Assembly (NCBI GenBank): GCA_963693085.1
Contig: OY856411.1
Span: forward strand, 71,654,001 to 71,718,000
Direction: 5' to 3'
DNA: 64,000 bases
Source: Alisma plantago-aquatica
Lineage: Eukaryota; Streptophyta; Magnoliopsida; Alismatales; Alismataceae
Shown: positions 35,577 to 47,901 of the stretch, piece by piece
Layout: the number at the start of each line of letters is the position of its first letter
Position numbering within the stretch: the stretch's first letter is position 1
Program-made: the position numbers and the translations under genes
Notes under the pieces: generated by a model
Told to the model about the DNA's origin: nothing
The model's input: the letters and a program-made list of their open reading frames with translations, nothing else
The model's database searches: none

Positions 35577-36969
35577 AGGACAGTATGATGATGGTAATAA
35601 TGATGTAATTCTATAAGGCTATGTTATAATTTGTTTTGCCTCAACAATTGGCTTAAAATATACTAATTAATTATAGATAAACATATCATGTAGTTTTCCC
35701 TGACCATAGATCCATTTCCGTCAATATTTGGTGATGGTGAAACAGGTTTATCCTGCGGGATTACTTGGAGCGCATATTGTTGAATATGTGAGGTTTCCCC
35801 TAGCCTAAAATAGGATGGTTGAGTGTAGCTACGATTGCAGACTCAGGATATATGGAGCATGGTGAACATACCCATGGCTCAGGATATGTGATGATGAGCA
35901 TGATGCGTTCATGGATCGGATGTATGTATGGGTAGCTTGCGGAGCTGACCCAGAGGTTGAGGCCCTATAAGCATAAGACTACAGTCTTGCTTGATGATTC
36001 ATGTACTGACCACGAGAAGGTGAGGTCATGGAGTCCGGATCTCCTTAGACCTAATATGGCACCGGATTGGGCTTCACAACCAATGGTTGGACTTGAGTAG
36101 GGAAGGCTCACTTCCTCAGGGCATAATAAAACATAATCCAGCCGACTAGTATACCCTACTTAGAGCAAAACACAGAACATTGATTGAGGCCTTGCTTGCA
36201 TAGCTGATCTAGTTACACCTTGTAGATACGTGTACGGTCCTTATATCTTGTGATAAGTTCTTATAAAGCTTATCTTGTCAATCATGTTCCATAAAGAACT
36301 ACTTGGTAATATGCCTCCCGGATATCCTAGTAAGCTTGATGGTAATAATAGCTTTGCTCAGTATGCTGGTCTTGTTATATACTTATTCAGTTATTTGTTG
36401 TTATCTCCTTTAACCTTTGAGGTTTTATAGTTGCGGAAGGGAGTTATGTTTCTCGCTGGGACTGTGTGTCTCACCCCGCTGGTTTACACCCTTTTTAGGT
36501 GATCGCTCTAGACGTGGTGGTGGTCGTGAGGTTGCGGCCGAGCAGCAAGAAGAGCAGTAGAAGGCAAGAGATGGACATGCTGCTATTTTGGTGGTTTTTT
36601 TAGTAGAGTCCTAGAGTCATCCCTGTACTCTCAGTTCCTTGGAAGTGTTTTGACGACGTTTCACGAGGTTTAGCTGCTGTAACTTTTTGTATACCCTACT
36701 GCTAGCCGTACTTGGCCGTTCTATATGTATAAACAGGTGATGAACTAATATTCTCTGTTGCGACAGTGGGTGGCTTTAAGATGTGAACATATCTGGCAGG
36801 TGATCTTGCATATATCTATATATGACCTGAACTTCTTACAGGGCCTGGTTGCAAATGTTCTGTACGTATGTTCCGCAATCGGTTTTAATTAACCCGTGTT
36901 TTTGGTAATATATGTTTCCACACATTTTCGTGTGTCATGTCGTTGTCTATGTGATGGCGGGGTTTCACA

Positions 36970-39053
36970 CAATTGGTCATCAATTAGGGTTTGAAACAAT
37001 TGGATTAGGGTTTGGAATCGGTAATCCTTCAACATTAATCAATGTGTAACTGGTTATTTTAAAACTATTGGACCATCATCCAAATTGAACATGAACTGAC
37101 CCCAAATGGTCTTGAGGTAGTTTGGATGACCTCAAAACAGTCTTGAGACCGTTTTCCCATGTCAACATCAAAAACCAAGTCATCCAATTAGGGTTTGGTT
37201 CATTGGATTGATCACCAAATCAACATTGAATTGTACTTCAACCTAGTATCTTTGGATCTTTAATTGCTCAACCATACCTAACCCTAGACCTCCAAACGGT
37301 CTTGGGTGACCACAAAATGGTCTTGAGACCGTTTGGGTGATCCTCAAACAGTTTTGAAACCGTTTGGGTCAATCAACCCAAGTTTCAAACTCAAACAAAT
37401 TGGAAATCAACACTTCACCCGATTAGGGTTTTGGTGATTGATAGACCTTCAACTCATGAACCAATTGGAGATAATCAAATATAATTGATGGGTCATTAAC
37501 CTATATCATTATAAAAAAATCCCCAAATGGCCAACCCTGGTCAACATCACCAAACGGTCTGAAACCGTTTGCCCTCATGCGGTTTGGTGAAACCGATTCC
37601 CCTCAAACAGTTTGAAACCGTTTGCTCCCAAACGCTTTGGGAAACCGTTTGACCTGGAATTTTCTTTGGATTAGAATATATGATGATGTCATCATCATCT
37701 TCCTCTGTTCATCTAAGAACAACAACCATTTTTCATGGAAATTTCAGCAATGAACCAAAAGAGTATCAAATAGAAAAGAATAACCAACGATTATTATAGA
37801 AATGGATGCAATAGCAATGATTAAGGGTTTGAGTAATAAAACCCGCCTCTAGAACTGATCCCAATATCCAAGATCCACGTATCTAATGGTGGATGGAGTT
37901 CTAGCATCTGTCCAAGGTTCGTTCTTGAGCTTTTGGATGAAAAAGATAGCTAGGATTGGAAATTGGGTGAAGAAAACCAATAATCAAGCATTGCTTTAGG
38001 GTTTTCACCATGAATCCGAGGTAGAGGATGATAAAAACTTACCAACAGGTTGTGGTCGTCCTTATCCTACTCCTAAGTTCTTCCTTGGTCGGCCAAAGCA
38101 AAGATGGGAAGAGGAAACTAAGGAAATGATCCTTATGTGTATTGGAAAAAGAATATGCATGTATAAGGGATTTCAAGGAAAGAGAAAAAGAGGATTATTT
38201 TCTTTAATTCAAAAATAATTTCCAATAAATCCACCTTCATTTCTTGGCCACGAAGAAATCTTAAATTTATTTCAAAACCTCTTCATTATCCAAGAATTAA
38301 TGGAAAAGAAATTAAGCACCTTAAAGAGATTTATATTAATATCCATCCTTTTAGTGGATACTACTTTTTATTATAATAATGTGAGTGGGATTCCACTCAA
38401 CCAAGATCTTTTTGTGCTCAAACAAGACACAAGCTCGTCCAACACTATTGCAAACACATCCTTCAACTTTTTGTTGAAGGGATCCTCAATTAATTTATTT
38501 CTTTTTGCATTAAACTAAATTAAAGTTCCATTTATGCTTAAATCTTGATTATTTTAATATCAAGATTCTCTCTCCTCCATGATAATTCAAATGAGGCGCC
38601 CCTCTCATTTTATTTGCTCTACTTGATGACAAGAAACATGAGAGACCCTCTAGAGATTATATTTTGCATATTGAACCCTAGGTTTTGGGTAATTTGCACA
38701 TTACACCAAAACTAGGTTTTAATGCACAAGGATTGCTCTACAAGCTTTATCTTGATGCCCAAGCTTGTGGAAACCATACTACTACATAATATTCATTCTT
38801 ATGATGTCTCAACATCAGAGGAACATTTTATCATGTGCAATTTGCAAATTAACCCCTCAACTTGGGTAATTTGCACTTTAGTCCAAAATTAACAAAATAA
38901 TGTTTCAACATTATTAAAAAAGGACTGAAATCGAAATATAAGTTCCTCAAGAGCCTTAATTACTTTTCAAGAAATAAAAGAAAGCATCTAATCAACTTTA
39001 TTAATAAAAACACCTAGGGTTAGAACATAACCCAGGTCAAGGATGTTACATTA
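36970..39053 (-). repeat. Reversed fragment of the 16.8-kb solo-LTR family
   Basis: Read on the minus strand from 39053 it starts TGTAACATCC and follows 16760 onward with recognisable identity, including TGCAAATTACCCAAGTTGAG and AGAGGGGCGCCTCATTTGAA. It stops after about 2.1 kb where the other solo LTR abuts. It keeps the palindrome array (37090-37650). It is more diverged than the two LARD LTRs are from each other. Confidence 0.85.
37090..37650. repeat. AAACGG/CCGTTT palindromes in reversed LTR fragment
   Basis: At least eight degenerate copies of the CCAAACGG...CCGTTTGG palindrome (for example near 37280, 37315, 37345, 37555 and 37605), matching the array in 18160-19330 in motif and in relative place. 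Confidence 0.75.
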
Positions 39054-39682
39054 AGTGCATGTGTAATATATAATTGTCTCTACAACTATAAAGTATAGAT
39101 TATGAGACATAGGGCATTGCAATACATGATCTTATCTTTTAAAATGGAACAACAATTTATTCATAATATTCTATCCCATTCAATATACATGATGTTTTCA
39201 TCAATGGTGGGTACATAATAAAAATTCACTAATTCTATTACATGCCCATTAGGCTGAATGGAAGATTCCAACTATAGTGGCAGCAACTCTTGCTCCGCAC
39301 AGTTCTAGATTACTTCTTCTCGAGTCATGAAGTGAAGATAATTTTTTCCTTGTTCTTCCTAAGTTCCTCTATGTAAAGAGGGTATTACCTTTTCTAGTTT
39401 CCAGACTGGTGATAGTGGTGGCACTTCCCTTCCCTATTCATTCCTCCCTTAGCTTTCAATGCAGCAGACTTTAGTTTCTAGCTATCTTTAGAACTCTTCT
39501 TAGATTTTCCTTTTCCCTTGGACTCCCCTCTATTGATCATTGACGGGTCTCTGAATGGCACACCATTAAAAACCCTGAGGGAATAACCCTTAGGTTTAAG
39601 CAAAATTTGTGCACTAATTCCACACTCCCCATGAATGGAAGCCTTATTGCAACATACTTGAGGATTAAACCCAAAGAACACC

Positions 39683-39717
<35 letters not shown>

Positions 39718-39769
39718 GAAGTGTTAAGGGTGATTTGAGGAGAAGAATCTTGGGCCGTCTCATGGAGGA
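39054..39769. other. Non-coding stretch with (AT)n
   Basis: No gene recognised. A 67-codon minus frame (39478-39681) has a lysine/serine-rich tail but resembles nothing I can name. An AT dinucleotide run of about 29 bp lies at 39686-39714, just before the LINE start. Confidence 0.5.
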
Positions 39770-39778
39770 GCTCTAGCA

Positions 39779-40816
39779 ATGGAAAAGTGCCGCCACCCCA
39801 GGGAAGATGTAGATCAAATCTGGAGGAAGAAAAGCCCAGTGATTCTGAGTGATGATGATAACTCTAAGGATTGGTGTGATGTCTTCAATGTGGATAATTC
39901 TTGCAAGTTGGCTCCTCTATGCAAAACTCAATTATGTTTAGAAGATGGAAAAATCATCTATCCCGAATCTAAATCTATAGAAAATGATATCAAATGGAAG
40001 AACTGCTTAGTTGGTTTACATCGTGGATTTCTCTCTGGATTTGAATTTGCTGCATCAATATTTGTCTTGACTTTGGAACCCAACTGAAGATTTTGAGTTA
40101 ATAGACAAAGAGAAATACATGTTCATAATGTGATATTTGAATAACATGTATTTGTCTTTTACTCTGAACAATGGACCTTGGTTTGTCAAAAGGATGTCAT
40201 TGATTCTTGTGAGATAGAGCTCTGGTACTCTGATGAAGAAAATTGGCTTGAATTCTATTCCCATTTGCGTCCAAGTTTTGACCTTCCTATTGATCTATGG
40301 GATTCTTAAATGTTTGAAAGAATTGGGTCATTCCTTGGTACTCCTATTCACACTGATAAATCTACTAATGAATGTTCTCACCTGGATTATTCCAGGACGT
40401 GAGTCATCATGGCTATTTATTCTTATTTTCATACTTCTATGGAGATTCAAAGTGATGATGGGTATTCTAGGAAGCTATTGTTTGAGTATGAATGGGTTCT
40501 GAAGTTATGTAACATATGCAATCTATTTGTCCATGATCCTCATTGCTATTCGATGCAGGGTAAAGCTATGGATGCTAATCCTATCATTACTTTCACTAGT
40601 GGTAGGTCTATACCCTCTACTCATGTGCAGGTGTTTTCTGAAATGCCTGATGGGAATTTTATTGCCCATAGAAACTCTCCTCCTCAAGTAAATCCTAAAA
40701 TCATCTCAGGAAGGGCAGTTATTTCTAACTTTTCTCCTATTAACAAGCAAAGTGAGATGAGTGTAATTATTGAAGATGATGAGATCTCCAGCTCAATGGA
40801 CCAAGTGTCTCAATGA
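39779..40816 (+). pseudogene. LINE ORF1 (DUF4283-type RNA-binding protein), broken
   Basis: ORF1 of plant L1 elements makes the RNA-binding partner of the LINE particle. Here residues such as KWKNCLVG near 39995 and LNNGPWFVK near 40165 mark the DUF4283 domain. From about 40265 to 40550 the reading continues with the IGSFLGTPIHTDK region, YEWVLKLCNICNLFVHD and a His-Cys end, a degenerate zinc knuckle in which CNIC and HDPHC are still visible. The frame changes at least twice and contains stops. The last part (40409-40816) is one open stretch of 135 codons ending four bases into the ORF2 start (ATGAG overlap at 40813). No functional protein is expected. Confidence 0.75.
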
Positions 40817-43800
40817 GTCCTATCCCTCTGTCCATATCCTCTTGGAATGTTAGGGGGTTCAACAATAAAATAAAGGGAGTCCAAGAGGAGTTACTTAGAT
40901 TTGGGGGAGATATTATCATTCTACATGAAACAAAAATTAGGGGAAAATTAGGTAATTTTATGGCAAGGAGCTTCTCTGGTTTTGACTATGTTTCAAATCA
41001 TAATATTCATCCTTTGGGTTACATTATTATTATGTGGAATAACTCTGACTGTGATATTCAAGTCCTGGGAGAATCTGACCAATTATTACATGTTAAAGTC
41101 TCAACTGAAGATAATAATTTTTGCATCTCTATTGTATATGGACATAACTATGATAGTGATAGATCTACACTTTAGAGTTACATTCATAGTATCTTTGGTT
41201 CTATCAACTATCCTTGGCTTCTTGTAGAGGACTTTAATGCTGTCACACTTAATTATGAAAAAGTAGGAAAACTTCCACCTATGGAAAAGTCAATGAAGGA
41301 GTTCAATGAGTGTATTGATGCCTATGGGCTCTTTGAATTGGACGTTAATGACCCTTCTTTACATGGGATAACCACCAAGATGGTGGTAATTTTGTTACAT
41401 GAAAGATCGACATATTCTTTTTTAGGTCACAATTTCTGGATTATTTCTTGAGTTTTCTGGTTCAATTATATCCAATACTGTTAGTGACCATAGAGCTATT
41501 TTTATTAATCTAGGTGATGTTAGGAAGGTCAGACCGCCCTTCCATTCTATTAATGTCTGGGCTAGTGATGATGCTTTCATGGATATTGTGAAATCATCTT
41601 GAGATATTCAGGTGGAAGGGTTTGCCATGTTTAAAGTTGATAGGAAACTGGAAAATGTCAAATTAAAGTTGTAGGAATGGAATTAAAATATCTTTGGAAA
41701 TGGGGTTGATAGACTAAAAATTATAAAACTCTAAGATCTCTAGGCTCAAGAACTAGATGAAGTGATCATTTGAATCTAGTGTTGCAGAATGAAGCTAACC
41801 TTGTAAGGAAGGATTTAAGACATGTGAAGATTAATGAAGACTATCTATTGAGGAAAAAGTCTCATTTTCAATGGTTGCAAGAGGGGAATAGTAATATTTT
41901 TTTTGCCTCTCTTAAAACAAGAAGGCACAAAAACTATATTTATAAACTAGTTGATGATGGGCATACTGTACATGAGCTTGATGATATGAAGAATTACATT
42001 CATTCGTATTACTTTAGACTCTTTAACAAAACCCAATAATTTGATAGGTCTGGTTGATTTCAAATGGAGGTCCCCAGTCTAGATGATCTTTAGAAATTGA
42101 ATCTTTTGGCTTCGATCTCTCAAAAGGAAATTGAAAATGTTATAAAGAAGATGAATCCTGATAAGGCTCCTGGACCTAATGGGTTGAATGCCTTTTTCAT
42201 CAAGAAAACCTGGCCTATAATTGGTCATGACGTGGATGAGGCTATGAAGGAGTTCTTTAAGAATGATAAGTTGCTTAATGAAGTGAATAGAACTTTTCTT
42301 ACTCTTATTCCTAATGGGTTGAAATCAGATGAACTTAAAAATTGGCCCTCTATCTCGTTATGTAATGACATTTTTAAGATTATAATCTAAGATCCTTGCA
42401 AATAGATTGAAACTAGTCTTCCCCTCCATAATTAGTATGAGCCAATGTGCCTTTGTTAGTGGGAGGAGCATAAAGGATGCCACACTTCTTTCAAATGAAA
42501 TTATTCATCAGTTTAGCAGAGTTAGTTCTGGGTGCAAAATGTGCATTACAATGGATACCTCAAAGGCTTACGACTCAGTTAAATTGGACTTCTTATTTAC
42601 TATGTTGTTCTGAATGGGTTTTCCAATTGTCTGGATTCAATGGATCAGTGAGATTCTCAATTCCACCTCCTACCAGGTTTTGGTTAATGGTTAACCCACC
42701 ATTCCTTTCAAACCTTCAAATGACATCAGGTAAGGGGACCCTATTGCCCCCACCTTTTTGTGATCATTTTGCAAGGCTTTTATATTATTATGGAGAATGC
42801 TATTTGTAACAATGAGATTCTTCCCCTTATGGACTCCAAAAAGTTTCAAGCTATCCCATCTCATCTTTGTAGATGACCTTATGGTCTTTGCTGAGACAAA
42901 TGTTAAGAATTCTACTAACATTGTCTCTCTTTTTGATACTTTTAGTAAGTTGTCTGCTCTAGTTGTGAATGCATAGAAAAGTGCAGTTTTCTTTAGTAAG
43001 TTGTATCCAAAAAATGATCTCATTAACATTCTAGGATTCAAAGAAAGGTCTCTTCCATCTATATATTTGGGGTTGCCTCTATTTGTGGGTAAAATGTCAA
43101 AACCAGCCTATGAACCTCTTTTGGACAGGATCAAGCAGAAGCTTGCTGGTTGCCAATTCTAAATTACTCTCTCTTTCTACTCATATTCAGTTGATCAGGT
43201 CCAATTTATCTGTTATGCATCTGTATTGGATGATCTGTTTTCCCCTCCCAATTTCCATCCAGGATGAAATTGACAAAATGTGTAGAAACTTTCTTTGGGG
43301 GAAATGATGAGAATCAGAATTACCTTCATCTTGTTCTATGGGATAAAATCACTAGACTAAATTTTGAAGGGGGTCTGAAAATTAATAAGATTAAAGACTC
43401 TTCACTTGCTTGCCTTATGCTTAATGTGTGGGATGTAGAAGGAAGAAGGATTCCTTGTGGGTCAAATGGGTCCATGAAAAATACTTGGGCTACAAGTCCT
43501 TCTGGTCTCTTAAATAACCGTCAAACATGTCTTGAGTTTTTAAGAAAATTTTGAAGGTCAAATACTCTCTTATTAATTTTGTTAGTTGTGGGATATGGTG
43601 ATTATATCTTTTTATGGGGTGACCTATGGTATAATAAGGGTTTCCTTGCTGATTGTGTTGGTGTTGATTGTATTCTAAAACTGGGCCTTCCTGTTGATTG
43701 CAAGCTAAGTAGCATCATTCAAGATGGTCAAGGGAATGTCCCTTCAACTTGTAACAATATGAAGCTCCTGAATCTGATAGAGGGTATTATGATTCAAGAT

Positions 43801-44229
43801 AGTAAAAAGGACTAATTCTATTCAAAGACAGAAAATCCAAAGCTTAAGCTATTTTGGAGTGCTATTAGAAAACTTGAAGTCATGCTCCCTATTTTCACTT
43901 GGATTTGGAAAGGTGAGGCTCCTAAGAGGTATCTATTTAATATGTGGAAAGTTGTACATAACAAATTTACTATAGTGGATATTAGAATGATTGGAATTAG
44001 TTATGTTTCAAGATGTTATCTATGTAAAGTAGATTACAAGGAGACCTTCCATATATGTTTCACTTGTGTTTGCTCTTCCTATATTTGGTCCTTTGCTAGA
44101 AATTCTCTCTCTATTAGTCAATCAAAGTCTTTCTTTGAGATGATTTATAGGGATGATGGTGTTTGGAAATTATGCTGCTTGAGCATCTACTACTTCTTAT
44201 GGAAAGAAAGAAATCTTGGGTGCTATTAG
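40813..44229 (+). pseudogene. LINE ORF2 (endonuclease and reverse transcriptase), broken
   Basis: ORF2 would nick target DNA and copy the LINE RNA. It starts MSPIPLSISSWNVRGFNN, the usual endonuclease opening, with ETKIR near 40925, a VEDFNAV version of the GDFN motif near 41223 (G to E change) and VSDHRAI near 41480. RT begins around 42090: KAPGPNGLNAFFIKK, FVSGRSIKD, MDTSKAYD, and the catalytic strand FVDDLMVFAE near 42868. The zf-RVT region follows at 43850-44200 (FTWIWKGEAPKRYLFNMWKV, CYLCKVDYKETFHICFTC). Most pieces lie in one frame, with a shift around 42400-42870 and several stops. No RNase H follows. Confidence 0.85.
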
Positions 44230-44447
44230 GATGTTGAAAGATCTCCTTCTATTCTTTAAAACCTTATTCAGGGTACTATCAATGCCTTCAATTAGTCTCT
44301 GGACTGTGGCATCTTTTGTTTGGTTTTTGATGGTACTTGTATAGATATCCTTTTACACATATATTTGTAAAGATAGATAGATACCCCCATCCATCTCTCG
44401 CTCATCTATCTCCTTATTTGTTCTCTTATTTTGAAAAATAAAAAAAG

Positions 44448-44744
44448 CAACAGAGTTTTATGACAAAAAAGAAGAAATGTTAATGGTAATATTTATCACC
44501 GAGAAAGTTGATTGATTGATTAAACTAAATTGCTGCGAGTAGAAACAAGTATTAAAGAAGTAAATAGATGATAATAAAAAGGACTAGTCATGGGGTCTCA
44601 CTCGCCAAATCCTGTGTAGTTATTCTAGCAAGATTTCAACTCCTGAATAAAAAATTTACTAAATAGAGGTTTAGCTATTGTACCCTCATGAGATACATAT
44701 CAATGGATGAATTAAACTCTCTTAGAACTGACCAATCTCAAAAC
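44448..44744. other. Unassigned spacer
   Basis: About 300 bp of AT-rich DNA after the LINE tail. A patch around 44590 (GGGGTCTCACTCGCC) could be a remnant of the start of repeat A. I see nothing else. Confidence 0.4.
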
Positions 44745-45705
44745 TTTAACCAATTGTTTCAAAGTGCGTCACAGAAGCAATTTGTGCACACATGAACAAA
44801 CAACCACAAGCATACACCATAACATTCTCAACATTCAACATGTATATTAATATAATATGAATTATAAAAATTACAATTTCACATTGAGTGAGAATCATAA
44901 AAGTCTAAGATGGATGCTAATATGATCTTAACACAATAGGTACAACCTGTACAACTTGCTCACATCTTGCCTTTTCTCCCGTGTTAGATTTGAACCTAAG
45001 ACATACATGAAACAACATATCAACACTAGGTGTTGTGTACAAGGGTGAAAGATACATACATATTGTGTTTGCATACTTGAAATAATTTGAGAAAGAAAAC
45101 AAAAATTAAAAGAGAATAATATTTAATGTGATAATCATGTAAACACATATATTTAGATGTCTTTTGATGTGATTGTACTATTAAGTGGCGTCACACTTCA
45201 TTTTTCTTTGCCTCTTGGGCTATGGGATGTGTCGACCTTATATTTATAAAGAGAGAGAAATATACATAGAGAGATAATGTAAACACTCAGTAGCTACAAA
45301 CCATCCATATCCTATATTTTTCTTAGTGACATGGCAAAGATCAATACTATCAATGCATCATAGCTATTTCACATAACAAAACTAGTCATATACTTAGGTA
45401 AAGCCCACATACATAAGTTCAGAGATTCCTAACAATCCTTGATCATCTAGATATCTAGTAATCACCTAATTAATAGGAATTAATCATCATTAATAATTGT
45501 ACATCATAGTCTTAGTATTCTAGGTCCAAATTAGGGTTTAGCCAAACCTAGGTTCTATAGATCTTAAACTGATCTCAGATATTTTTCTAATGATCAAAAC
45601 ATTAGAATTAGGCTCTAGGATAATTGTCAATTTTATAGAATTAAACGAGTTTAAAAGCATCTAATTATTCATTTATGGGAAAAACCTAGTATTGGTGAAT
45701 ATTAT
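44745..45705 (+). repeat. Repeat A, copy 1
   Basis: This is an imperfect direct repeat of 57540-58586: CATGAACAAACAACCACAAG, AACATTCTCAACATTCAACA, TGTACTATTAAGTGG and GAGTTTAAAAGCAT occur in the same order in both. It probably represents the first kilobase of a Gypsy LTR that starts TGTAATGTCCC in copy 2. Confidence 0.8.
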
Positions 45706-47197
45706 TCTTATCAAAATCCAAAAATGAGTTTGAATCATTATTAGGGTTCTATACTAATTTTTTTGATAGTTAATCTCAACTGGATACTATTAGTTCCAAT
45801 TAAGGAACCATAAAAGAGGCATCAAAAACTAAATTAGAAATCATGAAAGATGAAGGATTGAAAGTTTGATATAAGAGATTCATAATAAAGAAGACATTTT
45901 TCTGAGTCCGGTGATTTTTTTTGGGTTTTATTGGGAAAAAGGAGCTATTTTTCAATCATATTTCTAAGATCTGGTCTAAATCTAGAAAATTAAATGGATT
46001 TACCTTTTGACATTAACACTGACCATTAGATCTCGCCCCCTTGAGGCTCGAATTCTACCACATTGCCCTGAAGGTGGGAGTGGGGGGCCTTGGTTCTCAT
46101 TGGGCCGACTGGACTCATGCAAACTGCTGGTTCACTAGGCCAGTCTATTCGGCTGGGCTCTGGTTGGTGAACCAGACCCAGTCCCACCACTCTCCTTTAC
46201 AATCTCACCCGTGATCAGACTCCTACAACGACGTCTACATTGTGTTCGTCTTGGGTGATCATCACCACTGTGAAGGATCTCAGCGACTGATTGACGACCC
46301 GAGCCTCCTCCTCATCATGAGATCTTCTTCTCTTCGTCTCCCTCTCTCTCTTTGCAGGCCCACATTCTCAGCTTCTCATGCAAACCTCCAATATGTAGCC
46401 CTGTCTGTCCGCTACCTGCAAATGCCACCACACACATGGGATCTAGCAAGAAAACCACATCCTCTACCCCCATCTTCAGCGACTGTTGATGCCACATCTA
46501 TATACAGCGTTAGCATAACCTCTGCCCCGATCATCTGACTCCGTTGTATAGGTCTTCACGTCTTCACAACAGTGACACTGTTGGTGGTGGCGGAACTTGA
46601 TGGCCCAGATGGTGGAAGCATCGACAAAGCATGGTGGTGCTGAAGGAAGTGAGTCTGGGCATTTCCTCGTCACACTCTGATCTACTCATCTAAGTCTACA
46701 AACCGTCAGGAGGCCTTCACGGTCTCAAGGCACTTGAAGGTTGCAGAGACACATGGGGGTGATCTCCAAATTTGTCTTCCTCCACCGGTCATAGTGGGCT
46801 TGCAGGCAATAGAACGGACAAGCCAAGCCCTACTGGTCCTACCGACATCCTCTCCTATGACAAGTGGTGCTTCTATACTACTCTTATCTTCTCTCCAGAA
46901 ATAACAACATGGGTAAAACTTTTCACAATGACGGAGGTGGAGTAGAGAATGATGGGATGTTTGCTGTCTCCCTCGAGTCATTACCGACGATCAGGGAGTC
47001 ATTCAATCGCTCCAGATATGGTGGATCATAACAATTCCTCACTCTTCAAAACTCCTCATGATCAACGTAATACTAGGTAAGGGCATGACTTCTTCTTTGG
47101 ACCCAAGTAATCAAAGGCAGAAGATGATTCAAGCATCATCCAATGTTGATTTCAAGTCTGTCAAGACTCCATGCAAGCATTCATCCAACTGATGCTT
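45706..47197. other. Stretch between repeats A and B, GC-richer from 46.0 kb
   Basis: From about 46020 to 46980 the base composition shifts to higher GC. Open frames of 98 codons (46242-46538, plus) and 91 codons (46706-46981, minus) exist, but neither resembles a known protein. A pyrimidine run followed by TTTGCAGG near 46350 looks like a splice acceptor but has no partner that I can define. It may be a captured gene scrap or an element's untranslated part. In the second copy of this arrangement Gypsy pol stands in its place. Confidence 0.35.
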
Positions 47198-47849
47198 CAT
47201 TGGTTGGAAAAGGCCACACATACACCACAAAACTAGTGGGCTCTAAAGTCTTTCAGCCATATGACACATCCAAATGTTGGCCACTAAGTCTCTTAAAGGA
47301 ATGATCTTATCCAAACTCAACATACATAAATTTCAATTTTATAAAATTAAAACCTCAATAACTTCATATAGAAACATGATTTGACTCAAAATTACTAATC
47401 AAAGATTCCTTTTAGTGTATTAAGCCATAATTAAACTTTTGTTACCCAAATCAGATTGTTGGGACCTCCAATAAGACACTCCAAATTGGAACATATATAA
47501 GTATATTTAACTTATTCTATACATGAATCTACCTCTCAAATCATGCACAAAGTTCAATTTGCTTGGTATGTCCATGATGAATCCCAATGCTCATTATTCA
47601 ATCACATGAATCCACATATACTTCATTTAGATACTTAACTGTATAGGTCCTCAAAATTGACTAGTATTAATCATCTCCATGTACACAAATGGCCTTGGAT
47701 AGCTATTATTGAACCGTTAATGGAATTATAGTCATACTTGTGGGTCAAAAGAATTGATTGTTGAATGAAAGTCACCCTCAATTGGGAATAACCAACCAAG
47801 AACAATTGTAGGCCTCCTATACTGAGCCCTAAAAGTTGGGTCATCACAT
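47198..47849. repeat. Repeat B, copy 1
   Basis: About 650 bp matching 61346-61996, from GAAAAGGCCACACATACACCA to AAGTTGGGTCATCA. On the minus strand it starts TGATGACCCAAC, which is LTR-like, so it may be a minus-strand LTR or its first part. Confidence 0.75.
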
Positions 47850-47901
47850 TCACTACACATTAATGGAATTTCTTCATCAAAATTCAAGTAATATCATACT
47901 T

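Larger units (their letters stand above)
32505..36969 (+). mobile_element. Long solo LTR, Gypsy type (left end uncertain)
   Basis: The 3' end is recognisable: GAAGGGAGTTATGTTTCTCG, CTCACCCCGCTGG, TTTTTAGGTGATCGC, then a close at GGGGTTTCACA. This is the same layout as the end of the solo LTR at 16760-22054. The left end is less sure; TGCATTGTTG at 32505 is preceded by CAATT (32500-32504), and CAATT also follows the right end (36970-36974). However, the flanks differ (LINE on the left, LTR fragment on the right), so this duplication may be chance. Bases 33150-34950 are rich in CGATA/CGACA motifs. Short open frames in 32.6-35.6 kb have no protein character and are not called. Confidence 0.6.
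39770..44447 (+). mobile_element. Degenerate L1-clade LINE, plus strand
   Basis: ORF1 and ORF2 relics are in the order expected for a plant L1 element, followed by a 3' end with GAAAAATAAAAAAAG at 44433-44447. The 5' boundary is set just before the first coding residues, and no target duplication was found. Unlike the two minus-strand LINEs in this window it shows no RNase H after the zf-RVT region, so it belongs to a different lineage. Confidence 0.8.

Noticed and set aside
32500..36974. CAATT on both sides as a firm target duplication of the second solo LTR
   Set aside because: The flanks are not continuous (LINE on the left, LTR fragment on the right), so five matching bases are not proof; kept as a candidate only.
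30459..39053. Idea that 36970-39053 and 30459-30789 are two parts of one minus-strand LTR
   Set aside because: The end at 30459-30600 does not match the 3' end of the 16760-22054 LTR, and the two LTR starts (TGTAACATCC and TGTGATAACC) differ.
44985..45005. T-arm-like bases GGTTCAAATC on the minus strand, possible tRNA gene
   Set aside because: No cloverleaf can be folded around it, and the bases change in repeat A copy 2.
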